Assembly (NCBI GenBank): GCA_947561715.1
Contig: OX387198.1
Coordinates: forward strand, 17,608,001 to 17,672,000
Length of the DNA stretch: 64,000 bases
DNA from: Ascidia mentula
Taxonomy: Eukaryota > Chordata > Ascidiacea > Phlebobranchia > Ascidiidae
Direction: 5' to 3'
The first letter of the stretch is position 1. Every line of letters starts with the position of its first letter. The notes under the pieces were generated by a model that did not search any database, was not told where the DNA came from, and worked only from the letters and a program-made list of their open reading frames with translations. A program made the position numbers and the translations under genes. Below are positions 9,101-35,700 of the stretch, one piece after another.

Positions 9101-12067
9101 TATGACACCTTTAACCTTCTCGACTTGCGAGCTGTCGATCGCCGCAAGTGCATGGAGGAAGACAGAAGAAGAGTTAAGGAAAGGTTGATGACAAAACCCA
9201 AGTCAAGAGAATCAAGGTACAGCTCATTATTCAGAATGTTTATTATGAGGGTGACATTAAAACAAGGTTGAATCCTTAGAAGGGAAAAACATTGGTTTAA
9301 CTCATCAAGCAAATATATACAAACTAGCATTCATACAAGTATTTGAGAAATGCAACGAATAAAATGTGTTCAAATTTTACCAAAATTGAGATATGTAGTT
9401 TAGGTTTCTGTTAGTACAAAATTAATCAGTTATTCAATCAAACCTTAGTGTGACACAGGCATGCATTTTTCCTGACCAATTTAACAAACTTTGGCTTAGA
9501 ATGGAGGAAATAAAGACAACACAACAACAGTACATTGAATCACTGGAGAAATATGAGAATGAACATTTGGGAGGTTTTCACAGAATCTACCCAGTTGCTG
9601 GTGCAGAAAAGTACGACAGATTCTTTGAAAACAGTTGTTCACTTTTCCAAACAACAGCAGCTGCGAAAGCAAGAGAGGAAGCTGCAAAGTATGTGTTCTG
9701 GTCACTACCTTTGCTATTGTTGACACCAGTTAACAGTTTTACATCAAATAGTGTTTAATTGGTGCACTGCACATATAAGCTTACATTTCCAATCACACAT
9801 TCATTGACACTGCATTGTAAAAGTTATTTTGTAAAAATTCTAAAATGTAAGCATTCAGCCACGTCCAACATAGGTGCAAATAAAATGTTCAAAACCGCTG
9901 ATTTTTAAGGAAGATCTTATAGGTTGTCACGTGTTCGTTAAACAGAGCCCAACGTGAAGAACTTCGTGTGAAGCAAGAAAAGCGTGAAGCCATGTTGCGT
10001 GGAAGACCTTACAGACCTGATCTGAAGAAAGAAGCTGGAGAATCCGGAGGGGAGAAGAAGCCTCATTCTGGAATTGTTCCGTTTCGTCACCGGCCTGTTA
10101 CCAGGCAACTGGCAGTAAGTAAAATATTATTTTTTTGGCCCAACACGTTTTTCTATTAAACCTCACATTAAAGTTCAGCACACAAAATACTTTTAACAAA
10201 AAAATATTTAGGCAATGTCTCGGCAATTCAGTCCTGAGGTTGAAGTTGTTGTTGACACAACGAAACCTGTTGAAATAAGTGAAGACGAAGAACTTGAACG
10301 AATTAGCGGTCTCCTCCAGCGGGATTCATTAATTCGAAGTCTTGGGGTTGTAGAACAGGTTCATCGTTTGTTACACTGCACACCTGGCACGACAGGAACA
10401 GCAAAGAACTGCTTACCACAAGTATGTATTGTATATTTTCTCGAGTCGTTTAAAAACAATCAAAAATTCTACAAACAAAATTAAAAATCTTTTTCCGGTA
10501 AAATTTGAAGGAAATTTATTGGGTCAAAGCAAATTTGAGCGAGATTACTGGGATACTTTTTTTGTGTCAAAAATTACGGAACTTTCCTTATTTCGTTTGC
10601 AGAGAAATAGCCAGGAAAGAAGTTCTTCTGTTTTAAACTGTGGCAGCTTAATGTCAACAGTCAGTCATCGCAAGGCGTGGTATTTTAAGGATACTAGAAT
10701 GAGGGAAGCCATCTACATGAAAAAGTCAGATAAAAGGCAGTTGATTAGCTCGGGCAAGCAAAGAAACAAGTCGTTTCAAATTAAGCAGAAATCCAACTTG
10801 GGTTTGAATCCATGGTTAAGGTTTCCATGGTACGGCAGCAGTTCGGAGGAAAAGCGTCACTCAGTAAGTGGTGATAGTTGCAGTTTTCCAACAGAGCTCG
10901 GGATTGGATGGCAGAGTAATGTAGGTCGACGTAAGACGATGGGTGAACAAAGCACTTCGCCTTTCGTAGCTTCCAGCAAATTTAACAATCATCCACTTTC
11001 GGCGCCGAACAGCTTTATTAAGTTGAAGAAGGATGTATTAACTGGGCAGTATCGCGTCGGCCGAAAGAAAACAAATGCTGACACGGCAGCATTGGAGGTT
11101 GCTTCGTCCCATTATCTTAATATAACATCAAGAAAAGTTCCCCAAAACGTCAAAGCGAAACTCAGTGAGCAACTTTTGCTCAGCAGTAAGTTTACATTCT
11201 TAGTCAGACGATGTTGAGAGTCAAATCGTCATAACAGCTTCGATACAAAATAACTTCTACATTAATCCTACATGGACGTGTTTTATGCAAACATCAAATT
11301 ATTTTTTAATCAAAGCTGTTTAAAATATTTTGAAGTACCGTCATTCTTTGCAACATGTTTACTGATTAAAACTATGTTAATTATAGGATTCAGAGAGGAG
11401 CAAGAATAGCATTGAATTTAATGCCCAGCATTTCAGTCACCGCTGTGATGACATTATTCCTCCCATCGTAATTAATTCAACATTCCGTGGTCAAAACAAT
11501 CCTCTCACTTTACCTGGTAATCGAAATACGATCCACGGACATCTTTACAATGGAAAGGGCACACTGGTGTCGGCCCAATATCCCGTTACATCGTTTGGAG
11601 CAAAGCAGTACGCCATAGACCAGTTCAGCCGCTTGCCTATGAGAGGGACGAACGATCAACAAAAAAGTTTTCGACCAACAGATCACACACTGTGCGCTAA
11701 AACGAGTCATTCGAGCGCAAGACCCTCTTACACTACAAAGCCTCTCTCCTATGCACCCGGACTCTATTGCAAAAAAATCGACAAAGAACACACGCTGTTA
11801 GGAGCACAGCATGACAGAATAATCAGCGCCTACGCCAAGTATTCAACACCGAGCGGAAAACGCGATGCTGCAGAAAAGTCCGGGTTTACTTTTGCCAACG
11901 GTGTGATCGGAACTGTGTTGACGGGAAAAGTTTCCAAGTTTCCGTATTACCAACAACACAAAGTTCCAGTTGAATGGCCTGTTGTTGGAACTTTAAAGCA
12001 ACAGGAACCCAAACGCGCGTGCAGCGCTGTGACTGGGAAACGCAGCGCCCCTGGAGTTCTTACATAA
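6128..12067 (+). CDS. ttll6/13: Tubulin polyglutamylase, TTLL6/TTLL13 type
   Basis: Adds glutamate side chains to tubulin, mainly on axonemes and stable microtubules. Fifteen exons: 6128-6443, 6738-6906, 7070-7110, 7250-7368, 7523-7653, 7721-7877, 8099-8242, 8297-8455, 8514-8666, 9035-9216, 9449-9688 (or from 9500), 9946-10114, 10212-10421, 10603-11185, 11394-12067; about 1148 (or 1131) aa. All phases agree. The acidic N-terminus ends in a Lys run; the TTL ATP-grasp domain spans about residues 165-560. Visible motifs are [37 protein letters not shown] (glycine-rich ATP loop), [29 protein letters not shown] and [11 protein letters not shown] (Mg-binding E-x-N). A basic segment ([16 protein letters not shown]) follows, like the microtubule-binding part of TTLL6/7, then a long basic low-complexity tail. 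The start was chosen as AAAATGG in frame after an upstream stop. Confidence 0.92.
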
Positions 12068-15000
12068 TGTACACATTGTTTGTTGTAGGTAACGGACACG
12101 AATAAGAATCCTGAATAGATGCAGTCTCATCCAACAATTAAGAATTTAGGCAAGGTGCGAACATTCGCATCCTCGTGAGAACTTAATATTCGATGCTGTA
12201 ACACGCTGCCAAATCTTGGTGTCGCTTTTCCAGCAACTGAACGTTTTTTTGTGTGGTAATATTTCGTGTATGTGTATAACTGGTTCCATTTCAACAGTGT
12301 TTGTTCACCTATGCAATGCAACCTTGTGTTTTTTTATGTGTTTGCCAAAATCCTTTCGTGTGCGGAATTCATAAATTACACATATCTATTTATTGTCTTT
12401 TAGTTATATGTACCCAACCCTTTCCGCATAATACAAACACAACTTGCTAAGTATGTAAACTGCCTGTCTGCAATCTCCGATCTATCCAACCTACACAAGC
12501 GCAGTGATTAAGATCTCGCCCTCGTGTACAAGCCTGTGTATAAATATTTGTATAGTCGTGAAACCGCACTGCGAAAATACCGAGACACGATTAAAGCGTT
12601 AGTTAGACGAACTAGTCTATTCATGTTTGTCCACTAGGGGCGCAGTTCAGTAAACATTGGCGTGGCGCTTGTTTTAAATACGAAGAACCCAAAAGAGGAT
12701 TATAGAACAAACAGCATATGTTTTACTTGGCTGTGAGAATGGTCTAATTGGATAGGTTGTCTGAAAGTTTCTTCGTCATTAACTTGTACCACGAATCTGG
12801 ACGACAAAGTTCTACCGATCGCTTAATTGCGGGTTAGAGAAATCGTGACGATGAGTTTTATCGCCTAGAGGTGATCACATTGACCAACACATAAAGAAAT
12901 ACGTACCAGTTCACTTTTAGTTCTTTTCGTAGTTGAAAATATAAAAACGAAAAATTAGAAATTTCTTCAGGAATACAACACGCCGGTTTGTTCAAAATAT
13001 TTGACGTTGTATCAATGTGGAATGTTTAAACAACCTCATCGTTTATCCACCGATGGAAACAGCAAACCACAGCACAAAACCTCATAATCTTCAGATAATT
13101 TTCGTCCGGCCAAGAATGGCAAGTTTGTATAGAGCTTCGCCCCATAATCGGGTTACAAGGATAAAGATAAGATAACTGTGGCCGCAAGGAGGAAGACAGT
13201 GCGTGCTTATTGTCTAGCTTTAAACATTCGACAAAGCCAAGAGCGGCTTATAACGAGCCAACGCTTCACCTCTGCTTATGACCTTTGCATGCGCTTCCCC
13301 ACACAAAGCTGGCCACGATTTTCCCACAAAACAAAGAAACCATGACTGTAAGTCGTTTGCAACATCGACAATGCAGCAAATGTGCTGTGCATTTACTTTC
13401 AAGGGTCTGAAAACATTTACGGGGAAAACAATCTACATGTACATGCATGGTTGTAAAGGGCCATAACATCACCTTGTCTTACTAAATTGTTATGAACACG
13501 ACATAAACCCACATTAAAGAAAATAGAAACCGAAGATGTCGGAACTTGAAGCGACTTTTCACGGTTGACAAAGTTCGACCGGGTGAGCGTCTTTTCTCTC
13601 TTTGCGTTCTTCCTCCTTTGGTTTCCTGCTTGGCATTTAAACTTTTCTGTCTGCAAAATCGTCCAGCTTCGTGCGAAGAATAAAAGTTAACCCGTCAGTT
13701 GAAATCTGCTTTTTAGACATACATAGAACACTACTTCATGCACAATATTTTTAAATTGTCTATTATTCCATTTGGATGCGCCAAAACAATTACATCGATT
13801 AACAAATTTGCCACAAAAACTTATTTTGTTGCATTATCTGCGTACAAACGTCTGAAAACTTCCTTAACATTGGAAATACTTGTATAACTTCTGCTTGTAG
13901 TTTTTGTAATGTATGTTATTTAATGATATGTAAAACCAGGAAATGCAAAGAGGGTTAGGATAAATTTGGGCCGGCAGACGTATGCTTTTGCCACGCTTGA
14001 ATAAGCAGGCCACCAACCGCAAAATCTCGGACAATCTTTTGCCAAAGCCGGGCCCGGGAACCCATATTAACAAAACGGAAATATAAACAAGTTGTACCGC
14101 AACCGCCTTTTGGGTAAGTTCCGCTGTTAAATCTGCACATATTTTTTGTGTGTATCTACACATATTCACATATTGTGGTATTTCTATGACTGCGATAAGG
14201 ATGGTAATGTGTTTCAACTGGTCAAAAAGGAACCCAGCAAATGGTTTTAGTTATAAGGTTATGCCCATTTTAAAGATAATAATTTATTGTGTAACGAGCG
14301 GACTTGTGTCTAGACAAGTGCGATATATATTCTTGCAACTACCACAAATTACAGGCGTGTGTCGTCGGCCAGGAAACAGCCAACCTTGTCCACTTATCAA
14401 TCATAAGTTGGCGAAAAAATGTTGGCAGTAATTCGGCATAGAAAATACTCACATGAACAAAGAGAGTTCCTGAAGGATTGACTGTGCCCAAGGCAATGAT
14501 GTCGATCCCGAAAGCCCGATTCGGACGGAAGTTGAGTGGGATTAAATGTAGATGGAGGCATGTTTGAAGTGGCGCAACGTTTGGGAGGAGACCGAGCTTC
14601 GCGCAGCCTACTTTTTGCTATTTCTCTTCTCTTAAACCCAATGTGCGCTTTAGCGAGAAAAAATACTTACCAATTTTTCTTCCCTTGCTCCGCCTGCGAT
14701 CACATCAAAAGCTTCGACGAACTCAGGTCGGCTGCTGAGAACAGACGCGTATTTGTGTTTATGTGAGGGCCGTCTTTCGCCGACTGGTTTCATTTCTTGT
14801 CGCCAAACTGTAATCGATGTAACTTAAACGTGTCGTTGTTTTGCTTGATCAGCAAACATGTCAGGTTGTCGCAAACGCCGCTTTTCTTTGCAGTAATCAA
14901 GGTCAGTGAAAAGAGAGCCAGATTGCAAGTTGTAGCGCAGTGTCGTGGTAATGTTTGGGAGTCAAGGACACAAAAACTCCGTTTGTATATTATTAACGTT

Positions 15001-15157
15001 TTATCACAAGAGGTCGGCGTTGTAACATCGCTATTTTGATCGTATCTTTTATAACCACAGGCTGAAAGCAGTGGAGATCTCTTCAATTGCTAACAGTCTT
15101 GCCGATTCACTGTGGTAAAAGTATATTTTGATAGCTACGGGAAATTGGAAAAGCTTG
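12068..15157. other. Intergenic region between TTLL and fibrillin
   Basis: 3.1 kb. Short open frames on both strands look random in composition and have no recognisable motifs. It should hold the TTLL 3' UTR (an ATTAAA at 12590-12595 is one possible poly(A) signal) and the fibrillin promoter. No RNA gene or clear transposon was found. Confidence 0.45.
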
Positions 15158-29173
<14,016 letters not shown>

Positions 29174-29482
29174 ACATGACGAATCCACACGGCTTGAGCA
29201 CTTTTGTGCGGTTCAGTATAAGTCGATTGGCCGTGCACAACCAAGCATCAGAATAACACATCAAACATGTTTACTCTTCAGAGCGATTTCATTTGTTCAC
29301 AAGTCCAGCATGAAGTATAATCGCGTCATTGAATATCTTGCTTTATTTGCCAAAGCTTGTAATTTTGCGCTTTTGCCTCGTATCTAATTCCAACATATTT
29401 TATATCGTTTGTAGGCTAATTGTCGTTTTTCGAAGCAACCCCTAGCTGTACATAGATCTTGCGTCTTGAAACCTAGTCTAGC

Positions 29483-29488
29483 AATAAA
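29483..29488 (+). terminator. Poly(A) signal AATAAA, fibrillin
   Basis: First AATAAA after the fibrillin stop, giving a 3' UTR of about 330 bases. A second hexamer lies at 29540-29545, so either or both may be used. Confidence 0.55.
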
Positions 29489-29539
29489 ATTTACCCGTAA
29501 GCAAAAAGAACAGCGGAGTGTAAGTCATGTTAAAATTTC

Positions 29540-29545
29540 AATAAA
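29540..29545 (+). terminator. Second poly(A) signal AATAAA, fibrillin
   Basis: AATAAA 57 bases after the first candidate; an alternative 3' end for the fibrillin mRNA. Confidence 0.45.
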
Positions 29546-29559
29546 AACCCTTTACACTA

Positions 29560-32500
29560 TTCACCCTTCTCGATCATTTCTAATGCATTTTATCATAAAC
29601 CTAGACGCAGTTGTGAAATATTTTCCTCTTGGTTTAAAATTGTGGTTTTAGACATTTTTACTGTTGTTGGAAGTTCCTGTTCTGTAAACTGCTGATGCCA
29701 TTACAATTTTCCATTTTAATTTGGTAATGGTGCGTTCAGATGCAGTTCAGTAGTTTAGGATTTCTAACGTTCCACATGGAGGTAAACGCATGCTTTCGTG
29801 GTGTAGGACAGATAATGTGTCGAACCTGGCAGTCGGAACGTTACATGGGATAGTTTCTTTCTCGTTACCATATGCAAACATGACTGCACATTCAGGGTTT
29901 CGACTTGAAGACTGGCGGAAAATGAATTGGTTTGGGTAGGAATTCGTTTGCTGCGGTAAATCCTTTTTTCACGCAGTTGACCACAAACTCTATCGTAGTA
30001 TGTACGTAGAACGCAATGCATTTCTCAACTTACTTGCCTATACGCAGTTTCCTCAAATTGTAGAATGTACAATTAAAACAAAATATTTGCTTACGTGCGG
30101 AAGTTGTCTCCCGCAATGTTTCCTATTATTCCCCACTACGCAACGAATCCAATGCAATTGACACAAGAAAACAAAGGATTGACATCCACCCAGTAAATCC
30201 GAGTGAACGTTAGTAGAATTTCCGTCTTTGGTCTGTGTCATCGGCAATCACTGATGCATGAACGACAAGTTTATGGTTGAATGGACACGGATGAATAAAC
30301 TGTTGCTATGGCGTACGTAGCCTATGCTTGGGGCAGTTTTTAGCATAGTATAAGAATATCATATAGCAAGCCGATTGATTGTCTCGGTTATAGCCTATAC
30401 AACAGTGTTTCCCAACCGGTGGTACGCGTACCACTGGCGGCACGCGACGGCATTCCAGGCGGTACGCGAGCACCTTTCTGTAATTTGCGGATATAGTTCG
30501 AACTTAAAAAATCGCAAGTAATTTCAAAATGTTTATTACTTCATCACCTAGGTTACTCTGTAACACTCAACTAGGTGGTACGCGTCGCAATTGTTTTACC
30601 TCCAAGTGGTACGCAACCATTAAAGGTTGGGAAACACTGGCCTACAAGAATGCATCTGCTCTCTTTAGCCTGGCAATTTTTCAACGGTAGGGTATTCTGT
30701 AGCTGAACTTACGGTTGTATCAATATTTAGGTTGTTTATGTGATTTTCTGCCAGCACTTGGTTTATGACGTAACATTAAATTTGGGTGCGCGGTGTAATC
30801 TGTCTCAGGTAGTAGGAAACTCGGCTTGTCATATACTTCGCAACATTTTAATGTTTTGTTTAAACTTGGTCTTTTGAAACGGCTTTCAACTCTTTTACAT
30901 TAACACCCAGTCTTTCCGACGCCTTTGCTAGTTATCTCGCTTGCATTACGTCTTTCAACTTGGCTACTTTTTAAGTCTCCTTTGTCGCGTATTCGCAGCA
31001 AATATTTCTTTGTTTCTGCCTCGTCTTCAATATCTCCCTATATATTTGCGACTCTTTCCACAAATAAACAGATCACAATGTAATCTCACAGATCATGACT
31101 TTTGCTCCCATAGATTAGTCCAGATCTCGGTTTGGGTCTCCGAACTCAGGTCCAAGGACACCAGTGACGGCTCCTGCAGCCATCGTGGATAATTTCTTGA
31201 CAAGTTTAATGTTGGGTTTGCGGTGATGTAACTCCGTCAAAACCTTTCCGACAAAACAACCGCGTCCCTTCACCATGTTTTTGGTTAGGTTTAGTTTGGG
31301 TTTTGTTGTTGTAATGTGCTGGATCGGTTAACTTATATTTACTGAGCTACTTCTGTTTGCAGCTGTGGTTATTTGGTTGATAAAATGTGTTACGTTTCTT
31401 TCAAAAAGCAACTGCTCACACTGTACTGTATTATACTCTACTGTTACAAAGACTCCTTTCATAATTACTTGCGATGCACTGTTTTTTTTCATTTCGGCAA
31501 AAAGTGCAATAAATTTAAACCAAACATGTACTGGATGGGATCACTCATATCATCCAACCTTTCATGGGCACAAAGAATAACCTCTACTGCTGTACCAATT
31601 GCATAAAGTTGATTTTTATCGTTTCTGTGGCAATAAACAACTACAAAAGAAGACAGTTTGAACAATGATTCTAACCTAGGTAATAATGGTTCTGACTTTG
31701 CGTCACCAATGGATCTGACGTCACAATGCTGCAGGTAATGATTGGCTGAAAATGCATTATTAGGATTTCTTTATTAAAACGCGTGTAGCGTTTGGGTAAA
31801 CCATTTTGTGGGAAAATTTTTTGTTTAGGCAAAGCAGAAATTGTCGAAGAATATAAGAACCAAGCATCGAAAACAAAAAATTCCGTTTAAGCGAAAAAAA
31901 AGTGGAATTAACCGCAACTAGCGCGTCTGGCAGCTGCACAAACGTGCATGTTTACTTTCTCGTTAGTGGGTAAAATCGCAGCATATGAAACGAAAGACTC
32001 AAAATCAGATTATAAGATTACAAAGTTTTAAACATTTTTGCAAATCAAACTATATACTTATAACTTCTACACCCACCCTCGCCGCGGAGCGAAATTCAAA
32101 ACTCACCTCTGGCGTGACTTACATTAATAAAGTCAAGTTAAGAGTTTCCGACCAGTCATCTCTGTTGTGCTATTTTGATTGAATGGGTCAGCTTATATGT
32201 TATCATATAAGTCGTAAGTAAATCCGTGAATATTGTTCATAAATTTAATTTGCATGTGACCCAAGGGAGCAAGATTTTACCTAGCTATATTTTTCTTGTT
32301 TAAAAAATTTTTTGTCCTGTAAGTATCGCTGCTTAATTTTTAAGTCCGAGAAGTAAGGAGGTCACTGGGTTTTGCGAAAAATGAGCCAAAAAATATCAGG
32401 CATGAAATTACCAGTTACACTTTCACTGGTGTTAAATGATGCGTTAAAGCAAGTCCTTCAGCAGTTGTGGTTGGAATATATTTTCAAGACTACAAAGTAC

Positions 32501-32786
32501 AAAGTTGTCCATGGTTTTCTAAAAAAATGGAGTGTAAATGCATTTTTTATCAATATCGTTAGGTAGTTTTTTTACCTTTTTTTCAAAAGTGGTTGCATTG
32601 TTTGCAATTAATTGTTAAGTATTTGTAACATTGTACCAGTGTTTGCTCTTCTGCATATGTTCCCATTTTTTCTTACACGAAAAAGTGAAAGGTGGCAACT
32701 GCTTGTTGCATGTCTTTTTTATGTGTGCCACCATGCAAGATAGCCTTAATGATTACATGAGACAGGTGTAAGTTAAAAAGTGGATA
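29560..32786. other. Intergenic region between fibrillin and myosin XVIII
   Basis: 3.2 kb without a recognisable gene on either strand. It contains one hAT-type MITE (30403-30639). The rest is AT-rich unique-looking sequence, presumably with the myosin promoter at the right end. Confidence 0.45.
30403..30639. mobile_element. hAT-type MITE, 237 bp
   Basis: Begins CAGTGTTTCCCAACC and ends GGTTGGGAAACACTG, a perfect 15-bp terminal inverted repeat of the classic hAT form. Inside, GGTACGCG-type motifs repeat (for example GGTGGTACGCG and GGCGGTACGCG). The flanks CTATACAA and GCCTACAA share only their last five bases, so the 8-bp target duplication is imperfect. There is no coding capacity, so it must have been moved by a transposase made elsewhere. 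Confidence 0.85.
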
Positions 32787-35700
32787 ATGTTTGGACGTAA
32801 AAAGAATAAAGATGAAAAACGTGAAAAGAAAAGGCATAAACATGGAATGACACCAGCTGAAATATCAAAGTTGGAAGAAGTTGGATTGCGAAGAGGTTTC
32901 TTTAGTAAAAAGTAAACATATTTACTCATGTTTGGTGTATTTTTAGTTATTGATTTTTATTTTATGAAAGATCAACAAAAAAGGACAAAGATGAAGAAAA
33001 GTCTCATCATTCCCATGATTCATCACAAGATTTATCAGATGTATTTTTACATTTGTGTTGTGCTTTATTGGTATAATATTTGTTAAGGGTCCAGCAGCAG
33101 GGGGATTCACACCTGCAGTGCGGTTGGCGCCAACGTGAAAATCATTTCAATAGCCAAAACACCTTGTACCATATTTGTGTCAAAAAATGGTTAATAAGAA
33201 ACTTCATTTAGTTTTATTATGCGCTAATAACTATGTTAGTGGCACTGATCTACAAGATTTCTTGAAACAAGCGTTTTAACAATGGCCAAAAATTAATAAA
33301 AAGAATGTGGCGACCTCGTTGAATGTGTGCCCTTTTCAACAATCCAATAATTAATTTCTGGCAACTTGTCACCAAACAATCAATATCTAAATAAAAGTAC
33401 TTAAAACCACCTAACATTAATCACAACATGCCAAATACCCTATGAAAACAAATTTCTAATCATTGTGGCTGACAGAAAAGTTAAGTCACATTTACCTCTA
33501 TCGCCAGCCGCTTCAACCTAGAAAATCACACTGTCATTGCTAACCCTGTCTCATGTGAATCCCGCTTATTTTATTAACAGTAATGAAACTGATGTATCCA
33601 CAGCAACAGTCTGTTCTTGAAAGAGCAACCAATTTTGGACCAACAGTTCAGAGAAGAACATCATCATCTCGCTTTCCACCCCCCATGTCCCCCACAAAAG
33701 ACGATCTGAATAATTCTGCAGTTAAACACCCAGTACCACCAGCAAGAAGAAAAACATCACAATCTCAACACGAAAAACCTCATTATGATGTTCCAAAAGC
33801 TCAATATAATGTTCCCATGCCTGCAGGTTATTATTTTTATTTGCTATGTGCCTGTATATTGGTAATGATATGTAAATGTTTGCAAAGCTCGCTCCGGAGA
33901 AGCATATGATGTCCCCCATTCTTGGAAAGAAAATAGCAACACAAGTTCGCCATTACATAGTAACTCATCAACCACTTCGTCACCCCAAAAAAGCCGCTAC
34001 AGAAAGGTGTATAAATTGTAATTCTATGAATATTACATTTGCTATGTAACCTCATGACAAATGATACATTGACTAGTTAATTACGTGACAAAGAAAATGG
34101 TATTTTTGTGGTAAGTCCTTATGATCAAACCCCATGTGTTTTTAAAAATGACTAGGTCAGACCACTTTTTTGATTGTTTATCGCATCAATTAGTATTTAT
34201 CAAGCGCTACTGTATTGTCCACAGCAAAATCTTTTGATTGATAATTCATTTGGAGGCTGACAACTATAGCCTGTATGTCCAGCAAACTTGTGTCAAAAGC
34301 ATAGAATATGGGTTCTTGCGACATCACAAATAATTCTGCTGGTTCGGCAAAATTGCCAAATGTTTGGTTTTAGTTCGAACCTAAATTAGACGTTTTGGTA
34401 CATCACTAATTTTTAATTTTGGTAATTTGAAACAAATTGTTTTATCTGTGTCACTGTTTGATGAAACCAGGTGACTAATTCTGAGACATGTTGTGAAAAT
34501 TATTTAAAAAACTTTTTTTTTTTAGCTATGTTATATGACCATATATATATACTAAATTAATACAAGGTACACTGCTAATACAACATTATATGTCTTCATT
34601 TTAGTACTTTTAAACTCGCTCAGGTAACATTGCACAAAAGATCATCTGGTGATTTTGGAGTCTCGTTACGACGTTCAGTAATGGTGGAGCAAGTAAACTT
34701 TCAAGAAGTGAAAAAAACTGTGTTTTTTGCTGAACCGGGTAAGATGTGTGACATGATTTTGTTTAAACAGTTAGCAAAGAAAGTCACTTTATTGTTTGTG
34801 TGATTAAAGCGATTTAATTATAGTTTATGTATGCTCCATAAAAAATTAAAAACTTTATAGTTTAAAAACTTTGCGTTTTATCCATAATAAACATTTGGAA
34901 TAAATATGCCAAACTCATATGTTAAAAAAAGTTCCTGTGACCGACTACTTCTTTTCATAATAAGGAAGTAGTAGATGGAAAGTGTTAGCGTTAAGCGCAT
35001 GATATAATACCAACTCATGTGTTGGTGTGTTATGGTTTCATTGATAAAGATAATGTGTTAATAGGGTTCTGAATGTTTTCTGGGTGAAAATTTGTGTGCA
35101 TTATTTTTATATTCTTGACCTGACAAAAATAAGTTGAGCAGGTGCAGCAATGTTGGCAGATGAACATTCTGATGAAGATAAAAGTTGCAGGTTGTTCCTT
35201 GGTGATCGTCTTGTTGAAATTGATGGTGTAAATGTGGAAAAAGCACCACGGGAAGAAATAGTATCTCGCATAAAAAATGCTGGAAATGAAGTTACTTTCC
35301 TGGTTCAGAATATGAGTGAAGTGGATCTGTCAGAAAAGTAAAAAATATGTCATCCAATATGCGGAATTGTTTTGGTTTCTCTATTAGTTTAATTCCCAAC
35401 TTGATCTTGTACTATATGCATAAAACAAGAAAGCCAAGAGTGGCATATAATCTTTCTGTTTCAGTTCAAACAAATCAGATGTGATTCCTGTTGGTGATGT
35501 AACTGTCCAACACTCAGCTAAAATAGTAAGTTTTAGCAAAAATAGTAAGATTTTCACAGCTTGCACTGAGCAGCATGTAAATAGCAAGTTTGCAAATAGC
35601 AACATCATATAAAGGTATGTGTGTCTATCATAACATGCATATGGCAGAGTGTTGTTATCATGTTGACGTCAGTGGGTGATTAAAACCCATTTTGATGGTA

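Noticed and set aside
13864-14217. 117-codon minus-strand frame upstream of fibrillin
   Set aside because: Composition and motifs look random, and no start context or neighbouring exons were found.
33101-33560. MITE in intron 2 of the myosin gene, from GGGATTCACA (33102) and TGTGAATCCC (33553)
   Set aside because: Only 10 bases are complementary, the flanks do not match, and there is no second copy in the window, so chance pairing is possible.
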